Shown here piece after piece: positions 27,983-36,697 of a stretch of DNA of 64,000 bases. Under the pieces are notes generated by a model, which worked only from the letters and a program-made list of their open reading frames with translations, searched no databases and had not been told where the DNA came from. The stretch's first letter is position 1. Every line of letters starts with the position of its first letter. Source of the stretch: Verrucomicrobiota bacterium (GTDB lineage Bacteria; Verrucomicrobiota; Verrucomicrobiia; Chthoniobacterales; UBA10450); the NCBI GenBank assembly GCA_003219415.1, contig QHOS01000026.1:1-64000 (forward strand), read 5' to 3'. The position numbers were made by a program, and so were the translations under genes.

Positions 27983-29908
27983 TCAGTCGTTCACGTCGTA
28001 TTCTCTCAAGCGCGGCAACAACTGTTCAAGAATCGTCGCAACAGATTCATCGACGGTCTGTTGATCGGTGCGCACAACAATCTCCGGGTCTTCGGGCGCT
28101 TCGTAGGGGGCATCGATGCCTGTGAATTCACGAATCTGGCCAGCCCGCGCTTTTTTGTAGAGATGTTTGGGATCGCGCGCCTCGCAAACCTCCAGCGGCG
28201 CATCAACGAAGACTTCGATAAACTCCGCGTTGCCCTCCAGCGCAATCTCGCGCGCGCGGCTACGATCCATGCGGTAAGGAGAGATGAACGCGGTAATCAC
28301 TACTGTGCCGGCATCGGCCATGAGCTTGGCGACTTCACTTACGCGGCGAATATTTTCCACCCGGTCGTCGGGCGAGAACCCAAGATTTGAGTTCAACCCA
28401 TGTCGAATGTTGTCACCGTCGAGCACGTACGTATGCATACCACGAAGGAACAGCTCGCGTTCGACTGACTGAGCAATGGTCGATTTCCCGGCCCCAGAAA
28501 GGCCAGTCAACCAAACAACTGCTCCCCGATGGCCGCTCCGCACTGCTCGCGCGTTGGCGGTAATTTTTCCCTCGGTCCAAAAGATATTTTTGCTTTTTGT
28601 AACGGTGCGATCCGTGTAGACGCCGCCGAAAATCGTTCCGCCACCACAAATTTGGCCGTCGTCGATGATGACAAACCGTCCGAGGTCCGGAATGCGGTCG
28701 TGGTTGTCGATGACAAGTGGCGCCCGGGTTTGGATTGTGAGTCTGCCGATCTCGTTTCGCTGCAATTGTTCGCGTGCGTCACTCTTCGTCTCCAGTGTCG
28801 AGGAATCCATGACTCGCTCGATCGATACGACCTCACATTTCACGTCCTGAGTCGCCAAGCGAAGGCTGTACAAATGTCCAACACGCAGTGGCTCGCGCAC
28901 GATCCAGAAAAGGTCTGCATGAAAACGATTTGCCTCGATCGGCGTTTCGTTTTCGCGCGATGCGACATAGCCTCGCTCGACAAAAATCTGCTCGCTAAGG
29001 GTGATCCCAATCGAATCTCCCGCGACGGCCGGGCCATTTTCCTGCGCGTTCCAGCGCTCGATCGTAGCGACCACAGACGCCTTGTTAGCCGGTGAGAACA
29101 CGAGCTGATCCCCCGCCCTTAGCGTTCCGGTCTCTATCCGGCCTGCAATAATCCGGCGCCCATCGAAGCGATAAACATCCTGAACACAAAAGCGAAGTGG
29201 AAGATCGACATCGCGCTCCTGCGGTCCCAGCGAATCGAGTGCTTCGAGGACACTCGCCGCGCCGTACCATTTCATTTTCGCACTTGCCTGCGCGACATTC
29301 TCGCCTTCCCTGGCGGACGCGGGAATAAACGTCCGTGCTTCCAACCCAAGCTCGCGAAGAAACTTTCGATATTCCTGCTCGATCTCGCGAAATCGTTTCT
29401 CAGAGTAATCCACAAGATCCATCTTGTTTACGACCACGATGAGATGCTTGATGCCAAGCATGCTCAGCAGGTAGGCGTGACGGCGACTCTGTTCGCGCAC
29501 ACCTTCGTCGGCGCTGATCACCAGGATGGCCGCGTCGGCTCTCGACGCGCCCGTGATCATGTTCTTTAAGAATTCCTTGTGCCCTGGCGCGTCGATGATG
29601 GCGTATTGGCGCCGCGGCGTTCGAAAAGGAATTTCCGTCGTGTCGATCGTGACGTTTTGTTTTTGCTCCTCAAGAAGCGCGTCGAGTAAAAAGGCGAATT
29701 CAAATCCCATTCCCTCCGCTGCGCATGCCTTTTTTATTTGCTCAATCTTGCCTTCAGGAAGCGAGCCGGTGTCATGCAAAATGCGACCGATCAGCGTGGA
29801 CTTCCCGTGATCGACATGACCGACGAAAACGACGCGGAGCGTCGGCGCCGCTGATGATTGCGGATTGCGGATTGCGGATTGCGGATTTGTCTGCTCCATC
29901 AGATTCAC
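27983..29908 (-). CDS. cysNC: Fused ATP sulfurylase GTPase subunit and APS kinase CysNC
   Basis: A 641-residue bifunctional enzyme of sulfate activation. Residues about 25-235 are the EF-Tu-like GTPase of CysN ([51 protein letters not shown]), followed by two beta-barrel domains, and residues about 465-640 are APS kinase ([40 protein letters not shown]). It makes APS with CysD and then PAPS. The N-terminal [14 protein letters not shown] segment is encoded by a heptamer repeat. Upstream are a frameshifted small gene and cysD; no cysH is here. Confidence 0.96.
   Translation of the reverse strand: MNLMEQTNPQSAIRNPQSSAAPTLRVVFVGHVDHGKSTLIGRILHDTGSLPEGKIEQIKKACAAEGMGFEFAFLLDALLEEQKQNVTIDTTEIPFRTPRRQYAIIDAPGHKEFLKNMITGASRADAAILVISADEGVREQSRRHAYLLSMLGIKHLIVVVNKMDLVDYSEKRFREIEQEYRKFLRELGLEARTFIPASAREGENVAQASAKMKWYGAASVLEALDSLGPQERDVDLPLRFCVQDVYRFDGRRIIAGRIETGTLRAGDQLVFSPANKASVVATIERWNAQENGPAVAGDSIGITLSEQIFVERGYVASRENETPIEANRFHADLFWIVREPLRVGHLYSLRLATQDVKCEVVSIERVMDSSTLETKSDAREQLQRNEIGRLTIQTRAPLVIDNHDRIPDLGRFVIIDDGQICGGGTIFGGVYTDRTVTKSKNIFWTEGKITANARAVRSGHRGAVVWLTGLSGAGKSTIAQSVERELFLRGMHTYVLDGDNIRHGLNSNLGFSPDDRVENIRRVSEVAKLMADAGTVVITAFISPYRMDRSRAREIALEGNAEFIEVFVDAPLEVCEARDPKHLYKKARAGQIREFTGIDAPYEAPEDPEIVVRTDQQTVDESVATILEQLLPRLREYDVND
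29855..29888. repeat. 7-bp tandem repeat in the cysNC N-terminus
   Basis: Four near-perfect GATTGCG units (plus strand) occur in tandem. In the cysNC frame they encode a Asn/Pro/Gln/Ser/Ala/Ile/Arg repeat ([11 protein letters not shown]) before the GTPase domain. A similar block lies 380 bases away, after cysD. Confidence 0.8.
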
Positions 29909-30269
29909 GACCAGGGAGCGCGACGCGCTGTCTTAATCGATGCGACGATGGTCGCCAGCAACTCGCCCGTTTCAACATGCAGCTTCGCCAGCCGCGAGGG
30001 CTTAAGAAGTTTGAGTGTCATAATTACTTCCATCCAGTACGCTGCCTCATCGCATTCTTCCTCGACAATGCCTAGTTTTGCGACGAAGTCAGCTCGCGAC
30101 TTGGCGCGTGCCGCTGCGCGATAGTTTGCTCCGACGGAAGTTCCGGCGCGCAACAATTGCTGTCCAATTTCTCGAGCAGCGTCGCTTCTGGGCAAAAATC
30201 CACTGCGCGAACGACCCGAATTCCGAATTCAAAAGTACGCTCTCTGAGTTCTTGTGCTGTCATACGCAT
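29905..30269 (-). pseudogene. Four-helix-bundle (S23/IVS-type) protein with a frameshift
   Basis: Two frames together spell a full four-helix-bundle protein of the family tied to 23S rRNA intervening sequences. The 5' part, from ATG 30269 or 30263, reads MTAQELRERTFEFGIRVVRA then VDF. The 3' part reads LPRSDAAREIGQQLLRAGTS, VGANYRAAARAKSRADF and on to the stop at 29905. The junction is a run of five T in GATTTTTGCCC (minus strand) near 30197; one more T would restore the frame. It may be a genuine frameshift, a sequencing or assembly error, or slippage. It lies between cysD and cysNC, and its 3' end overlaps the cysNC start. Confidence 0.7.
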
Positions 30270-30271
30270 AG

Positions 30272-30308
30272 TTTGCAATCCGCAATCCGAACTCCGCAAT
30301 CCGCAATT
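30272..30308. repeat. 7-bp tandem repeat at the cysD 3' end
   Basis: CAATCCG units repeat with a seven-base period (TTTGCAATCCGCAATCCGAA). It is the complement of the GATTGCG unit in the cysNC N-terminus, and so the two blocks bracket the frameshifted four-helix-bundle gene. Confidence 0.75.
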
Positions 30309-31125
30309 ACAAGAATCCCTTCGCCCTCAACTTCTGCATGGCATTCCGTTCGTAATGGTCCTGCGCGCGGCCGGCGCGCTCAGTCGTCTTTGTTGCTTCC
30401 AGTTCGGCAATGATCTCGTCGATCGTCGAAGCAGTGCTCTCGATGGCTTGCGTGATGGGACTACAGCCCAACGACCGAAATCGTCTTCCGTTTCGAGCGA
30501 AATACATTTGTGGAATGGGAATGTTTTCCCGTTGTATGTAGCGCCAGATATCTACCTCGGTCCAATCGAGCAACGGTTGGATGCGAACATGTTCTCCTTT
30601 GGCGGCTGTGGTTACGAATTGGCTCCAGAATTCAGGAGGCTGATCCTTGTAGTCCCATTCAAACTGCGCGTTGCGCGGCGAAAAATATCGCTCCTTCGCG
30701 CGAGTTGGATCTTCGTCGCGCCGAATGCCCGTGATCAGCGCGTCCCATTTGTACTCTGCAAGCACCTGCTGCAAGGCTACGGTCTTTAACTCGTGTGTGA
30801 CCGTTACGGGGTCGTGTGTCTCATAACCAATCCCACGGGCGCGGGCTTCGGTATTGATTTTGACGATGAGATTGAGGTTATGATGTTTCGTTGCCCATTC
30901 GCGGAATTCCAGCATTTCCGGGAATTCGTAGGTCGTGTCGATATGCAGAACCGGAAAGGGAACGCGGCCGAAGAAAGCCTTGCGCGCGAGCCAGACGAGA
31001 ACGTTTGAATCCTTGCCCATCGACCAGGGCATGGCGATATTTTTGAAAACGTGATACGCCTCGCGGAAAATAAAAATGCTTTGATTCTCGAGATCGTCGA
31101 GATGAGTGCGCTGGATATTGGTCAT
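30307..31125 (-). CDS. cysD: Sulfate adenylyltransferase subunit CysD
   Basis: A 272-residue PAPS-reductase-fold enzyme that, with CysN, adenylates sulfate. The PP-loop is PWSMGKDSNVLVWLARKAFF, followed by FPVLHIDTTYEFPEMLEFRE, RRDEDPTRAKERYFSPRNAQ and LDWTEVDIWRYIQRENIPIP. It heads the cys cluster. The usual four-base overlap with cysN is absent because a small frameshifted gene has come between them. Confidence 0.96.
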   Translation of the reverse strand: MTNIQRTHLDDLENQSIFIFREAYHVFKNIAMPWSMGKDSNVLVWLARKAFFGRVPFPVLHIDTTYEFPEMLEFREWATKHHNLNLIVKINTEARARGIGYETHDPVTVTHELKTVALQQVLAEYKWDALITGIRRDEDPTRAKERYFSPRNAQFEWDYKDQPPEFWSQFVTTAAKGEHVRIQPLLDWTEVDIWRYIQRENIPIPQMYFARNGRRFRSLGCSPITQAIESTASTIDEIIAELEATKTTERAGRAQDHYERNAMQKLRAKGFL

Positions 31126-31187
31126 GTCTAGGTAGTGGCGGTTCTATACAATCGGCAGGCGCATGCTGCAAGAAAGGGAGAGCAAAG

Positions 31188-31345
31188 TTCCAAATCTCAA
31201 GTCCCAAATTTCAAGGAAATCCTAACCCTTCAATACTCAAATCAGTAATGCACTATTATTTTGGTATTTGGACCTTTGAAGTTTGTTTGGAACTTGGGGT
31301 TTGGGATTTGGAGCTTATTATTGGGTTGCGTGCTTAACGCCCAAT
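31188..31345. repeat. 7-bp repeats upstream of nuoB
   Basis: Two blocks (31188-31222 and 31258-31318) show TTTGGGA/AAATCTC-type units at about seven-base spacing, for example TTTGGTATTTGGACCTTTG and CTTGGGGTTTGGGATTTGG. The gap between cysD and nuoB (234 bases) is mostly this. It must hold the nuoBC promoter, which I cannot place. Confidence 0.7.
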
Positions 31346-31358
31346 CTTAACTTTTCTT

Positions 31359-31895
31359 ATGTCGGAAATACGCGCGACAGCATACGATTCAAAGATCGAA
31401 GGGAACGTGATTTTTACGCGCTTCGATGCGGCCCTGAACTGGGTCCGCAAGAACTCGCTTTGGCCAATGCCGATGGGCCTGGCCTGTTGCGCGATCGAGT
31501 TAATGGCGGCAGCTGCATCGCGCTTCGATATTGCTCGATTCGGTGCCGAAGTGATGCGCTTTTCACCGCGGCAATGCGATGTGATGATTGTGGCGGGTAC
31601 CGTTACCTACAAAATGGCGCTGGCGGTAAGACGAATTTACGAGCAAATGCCGGAGCCGAAGTGGGTGATTGCCATGGGCGCATGCGCTTCCACCGGCGGG
31701 ATGTATCGCTCGTACGCCGTGTTGCAGGGAATCGATCAGCTTTTGCCAGTTGACGTTTATATTTCTGGTTGCCCGCCTCGTCCGGAGGCGCTGCTGGCGG
31801 GACTAATGAAATTGCAGGAGAAAATTTCCGGGGAACGCTCATTCAGAAACCAGAAACCGGAACTGGCAGAAAAGCTTGAGGAAGCGTTCGGATGA
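31359..31895 (+). CDS. nuoB: NADH-quinone oxidoreductase subunit B
   Basis: A 178-residue peripheral-arm subunit carrying cluster N2. The cluster Cys residues are in [11 protein letters not shown] (tandem CC), in [10 protein letters not shown] and in [11 protein letters not shown]. Length and order match NuoB. Unusually, no nuoA precedes it and no nuoD follows nuoC, so the complex I genes are split on this chromosome. The 55 bases to nuoC contain a REP-like hairpin. Confidence 0.96.
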   Translation: MSEIRATAYDSKIEGNVIFTRFDAALNWVRKNSLWPMPMGLACCAIELMAAAASRFDIARFGAEVMRFSPRQCDVMIVAGTVTYKMALAVRRIYEQMPEPKWVIAMGACASTGGMYRSYAVLQGIDQLLPVDVYISGCPPRPEALLAGLMKLQEKISGERSFRNQKPELAEKLEEAFG

Positions 31896-31919
31896 TTGTC
31901 TGCGCGGGCATTCATAATT

Positions 31920-31942
31920 GTAGGGCAAGCGCGTCGCTTGCC
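31920..31942. repeat. REP-like hairpin between nuoB and nuoC
   Basis: GTAGGGCAAGCGCGTCGCTTGCC contains a perfect 8-bp inverted repeat (GGCAAGCG, CGCTTGCC) with a three-base loop, and has the GTAGGGC start of the family. It is an mRNA hairpin in the nuoB-nuoC message. Confidence 0.75.
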
Positions 31943-31949
31943 ATTCAGC

Positions 31950-32546
31950 ATGCCCGACAACAGCATACGCATGACTGAACAGGAGCTGCTCCACTCGTTG
32001 GCCAATGTGTATGGGCCCAAGATTCAGCACCAGGCTGAATTTCGTGGTGAGACGACCTGTGCGATTGCAGCAAACGATCTTCGCGAGATCTCGAAATTTT
32101 GCCGGGACAAACTCCTGTTCGATTACCTAATCGATATCACGAGCATCGACGACTTCGGAGAAGAACCGCGTTTCGAAATTGTTTATCATCTTTACTCGAT
32201 GCCGCACGCAGTTCATCTGCGCTTAAAGTTAAAAGTTCCGGAAGACTCCGGCGCTGTGGATACGATTTCCGACATTTGGCCGACGGCGAATTGGCACGAG
32301 CGCGAGATTTACGACATGATGGGAATCAGGTTTAACGGACATCCCGATCTCCGTCGTATTTTGATGTGGGACGGCTACCCGTTCTTCCCGCTGCGAAAAG
32401 ATTTCCCGCTCGAAGGACTTCCCAGCGAAATGCCCGATGTGGCTTTCACAAAAGTCACACCTTTGGAAGGCGGCCCCTTTGTTACTGTGCCGAGCACTGC
32501 GACCTCCAAAGACCGCGAACCGCGCGCTCGGCCACCGGAATTGTAA
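31950..32546 (+). CDS. nuoC: NADH-quinone oxidoreductase subunit C
   Basis: A 198-residue NuoC: RDKLLFDYLIDITSIDDFGE, RFEIVYHLYSMPHAVHLRLK, TISDIWPTANWHEREIYDMM and the signature GIRFNGHPDLRRILMWDGYP. It stabilises the N2/quinone region of complex I with NuoB and NuoD. The start is either ATG 31950 or ATG 31971 (MTEQELLHSL), neither with a strong ribosome site; the reading before 31950 is repeat sequence. No NuoD domain is fused. Confidence 0.94.
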   Translation: MPDNSIRMTEQELLHSLANVYGPKIQHQAEFRGETTCAIAANDLREISKFCRDKLLFDYLIDITSIDDFGEEPRFEIVYHLYSMPHAVHLRLKLKVPEDSGAVDTISDIWPTANWHEREIYDMMGIRFNGHPDLRRILMWDGYPFFPLRKDFPLEGLPSEMPDVAFTKVTPLEGGPFVTVPSTATSKDREPRARPPEL

Positions 32547-32556
32547 GTTCGACGCT

Positions 32557-32583
32557 GCGCGCCCGGCGGTCGCGCCCTAACCA
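32557..32583. repeat. REP-like element after nuoC
   Basis: The minus strand starts TGGTTAGGGCGCGACCGCC and continues with the same bases as the copies at 4381 and 25341, differing at the second arm's edge. It lies in the 37-base space between the convergent nuoC and HD-domain stops and may form the transcript end. Confidence 0.75.
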
Positions 32584-34230
32584 TTACGCGGCTGAGACCG
32601 GCGGAGCCGTTTCAGGTTTTCGCGTCGCGACCATCACGTCTGGGCGCAAACCTTCTTCGCGCGGAATGATGGTCGTCGTTTTTTGGCCTGGCTTCGGATA
32701 GGCAATTCGGCTATGCAGCATCATTAAGAGCGTGAATCGGAAACGCTCTGCGATGATTTTCAATTCGCCCAGCGTGAGATCGCAGTCGTCCAGCTGCCGG
32801 TCGCTAATGCGCTCCTCAATCAGTTCGTTTACGAGCGTTTCGATTTTTTGCGGCGTAGGTTTCTCCAGACTGCGTGAGGCGCTCTCGACGGTGTCAGCCA
32901 GACTCACGATGGCGCTTTCCTTTGTTTGAGGTTTCGGTCCGCCGTAACGAAAACTCTCTTCCTTCACGTCTGGAATATCGTCCTCGCGCAGCTTCATAAT
33001 TTTGCCGCCAGCACGTGCATCTTCATGCTGCTGAAGCGCCCGTTGATAAAAATAACGGACGATTGATGTGCCGTGATGCTCCTGGATGATGTCAATGATG
33101 CGCTGATTCAGTCTGTATTTCAGGGCGAGATCAACGCCTTCCTTCACATGCGCGATGATGATCAACGCGCTCATCGTCGGCGCGAGGTCATCGTGCGGAT
33201 TGCGTTCGAAGCTCATGTTCTCAGTGAAGTATTCCGGCTTCACCAATTTGCCCACGTCATGAAAATAAGCGCAGACGCGGCAAAGCGTGGCGTTTGCGCC
33301 GATCGCTTCCGCGGCGGCTTCGGCGAGATTGGCGACGACCAGGCTGTGGTGATATGTCCCCGGCGCTTCGATGGTCATGCGGCGCAGTAACGGGTGATTG
33401 AGATCGGACGCTTCCAGCCAGGAAATGTCCGTTGTGATTTGAAACAGGTTTTCGAGGATCGGCAGTGCGCCGCCAACCAGAGTCGCGGTCAAAATTCCAT
33501 TACCGATCGCGAGCGCACTTTGATATCCAAGCATGCCCCAATCATTGGCCGTCGGATAAAACCAGCTGATTGGCCCGATTAAACCAAACGTCAGCGACAG
33601 TAACCAAATGGCGAGCCCAACGCAGAAACCAGCACGGACCAATTGGCCGCGCCGTCGCACCTGCAACGTAAGGGAAACTGCTGTAAACCCGCTGATTAGA
33701 CTCGTTACCAGCAAGGGCGCGTCAATAGGACCAAAGAGGATGCTGCTCCATAGACTTACAAAAAATGCGGCGTACAGGCCATGATGACGGCCCAACAAAA
33801 CGCTCAGCACAAGCGGTGCAAACGCATAGGGCATGATCAACCCCGCCATTTCAGGCTTCAAGAATCGATAACTGCCACTGTTACAAAGCACGAGCAGCAA
33901 TTTGGTAACGGAAAGTTGCACCAGAATGACGCTAAAGATGAGAAGAATGCGCGAGCTTCGCGAAAAGCTCCTGGGCTGGTTGATCCAAAGCTGAGTAATC
34001 GCGGTGGCCAGGACCAGCAGCGCAATGACAAAATTCTTGGTCGGCTCAGGTTGCTGACCGCTAAAAACGAGAAACGCGAGGCCACCGACAAATACCGCAA
34101 AGATCACGACCTTGGTGTAAGGCGAGTATTCTAAATTGCGCTTTAGTTCGCTCCGCGCTCGGCGGCGCCGCATTTTCCGCGAGGCGAGGCCACGTCTGAT
34201 GAGTCTTCCGCGTTTAAAGGAATCGAACAT
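32584..34230 (-). CDS. PgpH-like 7TM-HD phosphohydrolase, short form
   Basis: A 548-residue membrane enzyme of the 7TMR-HD family (YqfF/PgpH), whose members degrade cyclic di-AMP. After a basic N-terminus come about seven or eight hydrophobic helices (roughly 52-300), then the cytoplasmic HD domain: GTYHHSLVVANLAEAAAEAI, CRVCAYFHDVGKLVKPEYFT and DIIQEHHGTSIVRYFYQRAL. Bacillus PgpH has about 710 residues; here the large extracytoplasmic sensor domain between the first two helices is missing. ATG 34230 starts 8 bases after the phoH stop; a longer frame overlapping phoH was rejected. The phoH-pgpH order is typical, but ybeY is absent. Confidence 0.88.
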   Translation of the reverse strand: MFDSFKRGRLIRRGLASRKMRRRRARSELKRNLEYSPYTKVVIFAVFVGGLAFLVFSGQQPEPTKNFVIALLVLATAITQLWINQPRSFSRSSRILLIFSVILVQLSVTKLLLVLCNSGSYRFLKPEMAGLIMPYAFAPLVLSVLLGRHHGLYAAFFVSLWSSILFGPIDAPLLVTSLISGFTAVSLTLQVRRRGQLVRAGFCVGLAIWLLSLTFGLIGPISWFYPTANDWGMLGYQSALAIGNGILTATLVGGALPILENLFQITTDISWLEASDLNHPLLRRMTIEAPGTYHHSLVVANLAEAAAEAIGANATLCRVCAYFHDVGKLVKPEYFTENMSFERNPHDDLAPTMSALIIIAHVKEGVDLALKYRLNQRIIDIIQEHHGTSIVRYFYQRALQQHEDARAGGKIMKLREDDIPDVKEESFRYGGPKPQTKESAIVSLADTVESASRSLEKPTPQKIETLVNELIEERISDRQLDDCDLTLGELKIIAERFRFTLLMMLHSRIAYPKPGQKTTTIIPREEGLRPDVMVATRKPETAPPVSAA

Positions 34231-34237
34231 TTCTTTT

Positions 34238-35218
34238 TTACTTGCGTGACGCCGGCGCAGGCGATCGGTGCTGCTGGTAGGCGCCAATAATGGCACGGAC
34301 CAATTCATGCCGCACAACGTCGCGCTCCGTAAAATACACAGTGGCGATGCCCGGGACATTTTTTAATGCCTGCAATGCTTCCACCACTCCGGAGCGCTTG
34401 TTCGCCGGCAAATCAATCTGCGTGACGTCGCCGGTCACCACGCATTTGGAATTCAAACCGATTCGCGTCAGCAACATGAACATCTGTTCGGTGGTTGTGT
34501 TTTGCGCTTCATCCAGGATGACAAAAGCATTACTCAAAGTGCGCCCGCGCATGTACGCCAGCGGAGCCACTTCAATGGTCTGCCGCGCAACCGCGCGCTC
34601 GATTTCCTCTGGTTCTAACATTTCACGCAGGGCGTCGTAAAGCGGCCGCAGGTATGGCGTGATCTTTTGTTCGAGGTCACCCGGGAGAAAACCGAGCGCT
34701 TCACCGGCTTCCACTGCGGGTCGGGTCAAAACAATGCGCGCGACCTGCTCCTTCTTGAGGGCCGCAACCGCCATGGCCACGGCGAGGTAAGTTTTTCCCG
34801 TGCCAGCCGGTCCGATTCCAAAAACAACATCGTGCTTTTGAATTGCCTCGACGTACGCCCGCTGATTCGCGCTTCGCGCTACAATCGGTGGTTTGCGCGA
34901 CGAGGTGGTGATTTTCGTTGAAACAACGTCGCCAAGATTCTCATCGCGCTCTTCGGACACGGCCTTAAGCGCATAATTGAATTCGTGCTTTTGAATGTCC
35001 ACCCCCTGCTGGCGGACCTTCTCGAGTTGCTCAAACACGTGCTGCGCTTTATCGACGCGGTTTGCGTCTCCTTCGAGTTTCACCCAGCCTTCGCGGGTTG
35101 TCACTTTCACGCCAAGCGAGTCCTCAAGGTTCTTCAAAAGCTTGATGTCGTTGGCGTAGAGCGACTGCAAAGCGCGCGGGCTCTCAAACTGGAGGGTGCG
35201 AGTTTCAGTCATCATCAA
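34238..35218 (-). CDS. phoH: PhoH-like ATPase (YbeZ)
   Basis: A 326-residue cytoplasmic ATPase/RNA-linked protein: an N-terminal KH-like part (LYANDIKLLKNLEDSLGVKV) and the PhoH domain with VFGIGPAGTGKTYLAVAMAV (Walker A), VILDEAQNTTTEQMFMLLTR (Walker B) and CVVTGDVTQIDLPANKRSGV. It is usually associated with YbeY and ribosome maturation. Upstream of the HD phosphohydrolase, 8 bases apart, so one operon. Confidence 0.94.
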   Translation of the reverse strand: MMMTETRTLQFESPRALQSLYANDIKLLKNLEDSLGVKVTTREGWVKLEGDANRVDKAQHVFEQLEKVRQQGVDIQKHEFNYALKAVSEERDENLGDVVSTKITTSSRKPPIVARSANQRAYVEAIQKHDVVFGIGPAGTGKTYLAVAMAVAALKKEQVARIVLTRPAVEAGEALGFLPGDLEQKITPYLRPLYDALREMLEPEEIERAVARQTIEVAPLAYMRGRTLSNAFVILDEAQNTTTEQMFMLLTRIGLNSKCVVTGDVTQIDLPANKRSGVVEALQALKNVPGIATVYFTERDVVRHELVRAIIGAYQQHRSPAPASRK

Positions 35219-35279
35219 TCCGTGGCATCAGCCTCTTGCAGATCGAGTATTGGCTGAGGCCAACGCCACTAAGCCTGAT

Positions 35280-35729
35280 CTACCGGAATCCATATACCAG
35301 CGCCCAATGCGTGCGTTCCTCCGGCGATTCCTCCACGCTGACGATGATAAAGTAACTACCGGTAGTCTTTGGAATGATGTGCGCAGCCGCAAAATGGCCT
35401 TTCTCCCAGCTGTCTGGTTCCTCTGCCAGCTTTCCATCCGAATCGTAAATGTGAACGGACACCTTCGCCCGATCGGCTTCTGTTCCCAGCCAGAACCAAT
35501 ATTCGTTCCCTTTGAATAATTGTTGCCGGACCGCTTTCTTTTCGCCCGAAGCGAGGTCGCCTCCCCAGTAATCCTCGCGCACTTGAAATCCCTGTTTTAC
35601 GTATGGTTCTGCTGCCTGAAGAGCAAACGACTGTGCATCATCCACTGAGGCAAAGCTGGCGCGCTGCATTATCACGAATGCCGCCAGCAGGGAGCTTGTG
35701 CGGAAAAGAATCTTTGCGAAACCGTTCAT
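35280..35729 (-). CDS. Secreted protein of unknown function
   Basis: A 149-residue protein with an N-terminal signal (about 6-27: ILFRTSSLLAAFVIMQRASF, cleavage near FAS). The mature part contains VREDYWGGDLASGEKKAVRQ, QLFKGNEYWFWLGTEAD, VSVHIYDSDGKL and ends WALVYGFR. No family is recognised. It follows the next-listed gene with a 9-base gap on the same strand, so they form an operon. Confidence 0.6.
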   Translation of the reverse strand: MNGFAKILFRTSSLLAAFVIMQRASFASVDDAQSFALQAAEPYVKQGFQVREDYWGGDLASGEKKAVRQQLFKGNEYWFWLGTEADRAKVSVHIYDSDGKLAEEPDSWEKGHFAAAHIIPKTTGSYFIIVSVEESPEERTHWALVYGFR

Positions 35730-35738
35730 CGAAGCTTC

Positions 35739-36539
35739 CTAATCTCTCGTGACGATGCCGGTACCGAGCCGGGTCGTGATCTCGTTGACCTTCTTAACTG
35801 ATTCGGCAGGAATATGAGCGTTGCCGACATCGATTAGAGGCTTTACCTCCCCAAGGGCCTCCCGAATCTGGTGAATGATCGGGAGGTTAAACTCGGGCAT
35901 AGCCTTTAGTCTTGTCTGAAAATAAGCCAGGAGATCGGGCTGATGCAGAAGCTCGGCGCCATCAGTGGAAAAATGCTGTTTCACTACCGAGGTCAATACC
36001 TCCGTGCCACGCAGCCACCCGCCCAGACTCACGAGCTGCGATAATTTTTCATCGTGCACTTCGTTCATGGCCTGTTGCACGCTGTTTTGGGTTCGGTCCA
36101 GTTCCTGCCGGACATTTTCCCAATTTCGCTTATCTGCCGCCTCGATGATCGCCTTGGCATGTGGCGTGATCGAGTTTCCTACGCCAATCCCCTTTGCCAA
36201 TGCCAGAACACGCTGCCCAATATCCTTTACCGTCGGCGCGTCTTCAGCCTGCACCGCTATAAAACCATCGGCAATCACCGCCCCCAGTAAGAGGGCAATA
36301 CGCGGACGCTCCGTGAAATTTGGTCCCTTGTCGCTGCGGACGTGTTCCTTCCAATTGACCGCACCCAGCTTGTTCAGCGCCCCGAAGATTTCGTTCGGCA
36401 ACGGCACCACAACATCTTCCACAGTCATGGATAATTGGTTAATATTGATGTGCTGCGGTGCCTGGGCGCCATGCGCACACAGGGCAAGGCCACCTACCGC
36501 GGCTACACTTAACTTCAAATGTTTACTAAACAGAATCAT
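35739..36539 (-). CDS. Secreted helical protein of unknown function
   Basis: A 266-residue protein with a signal peptide (LSVAAVGGLALCAHGAQA, cleavage near position 26). The rest is mostly helical: EDVVVPLPNEIFGALNKLGA, ALLLGAVIADGFIAVQAEDA, VKDIGQRVLALAKGIGVGNS and QMNEVH-like QAMNEVHDEKLSQLVSLGGW. It looks like a periplasmic protein of a family common in Verrucomicrobia; no domain name can be given. The next gene on the strand is the other secreted protein. Confidence 0.6.
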   Translation of the reverse strand: MILFSKHLKLSVAAVGGLALCAHGAQAPQHININQLSMTVEDVVVPLPNEIFGALNKLGAVNWKEHVRSDKGPNFTERPRIALLLGAVIADGFIAVQAEDAPTVKDIGQRVLALAKGIGVGNSITPHAKAIIEAADKRNWENVRQELDRTQNSVQQAMNEVHDEKLSQLVSLGGWLRGTEVLTSVVKQHFSTDGAELLHQPDLLAYFQTRLKAMPEFNLPIIHQIREALGEVKPLIDVGNAHIPAESVKKVNEITTRLGTGIVTRD

Positions 36540-36697
36540 TGGGAGCTTCGAATGTTGATTTCGGGTTCGTATTCAGGATTTAATGAAGCGAACTTTAAGC
36601 AAAACCGCTGCTGTACACAAATCCCTGCTCAAAACATTTTGAAGCCTCTGAACCGAAACAGTCCATCACCACTGCGGCGTCGCTGCCTGCGTTCCTT

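Noticed and set aside
32375..32584. A small minus-strand frame opposite nuoC
   Set aside because: It is a shadow of nuoC and has no family pattern.
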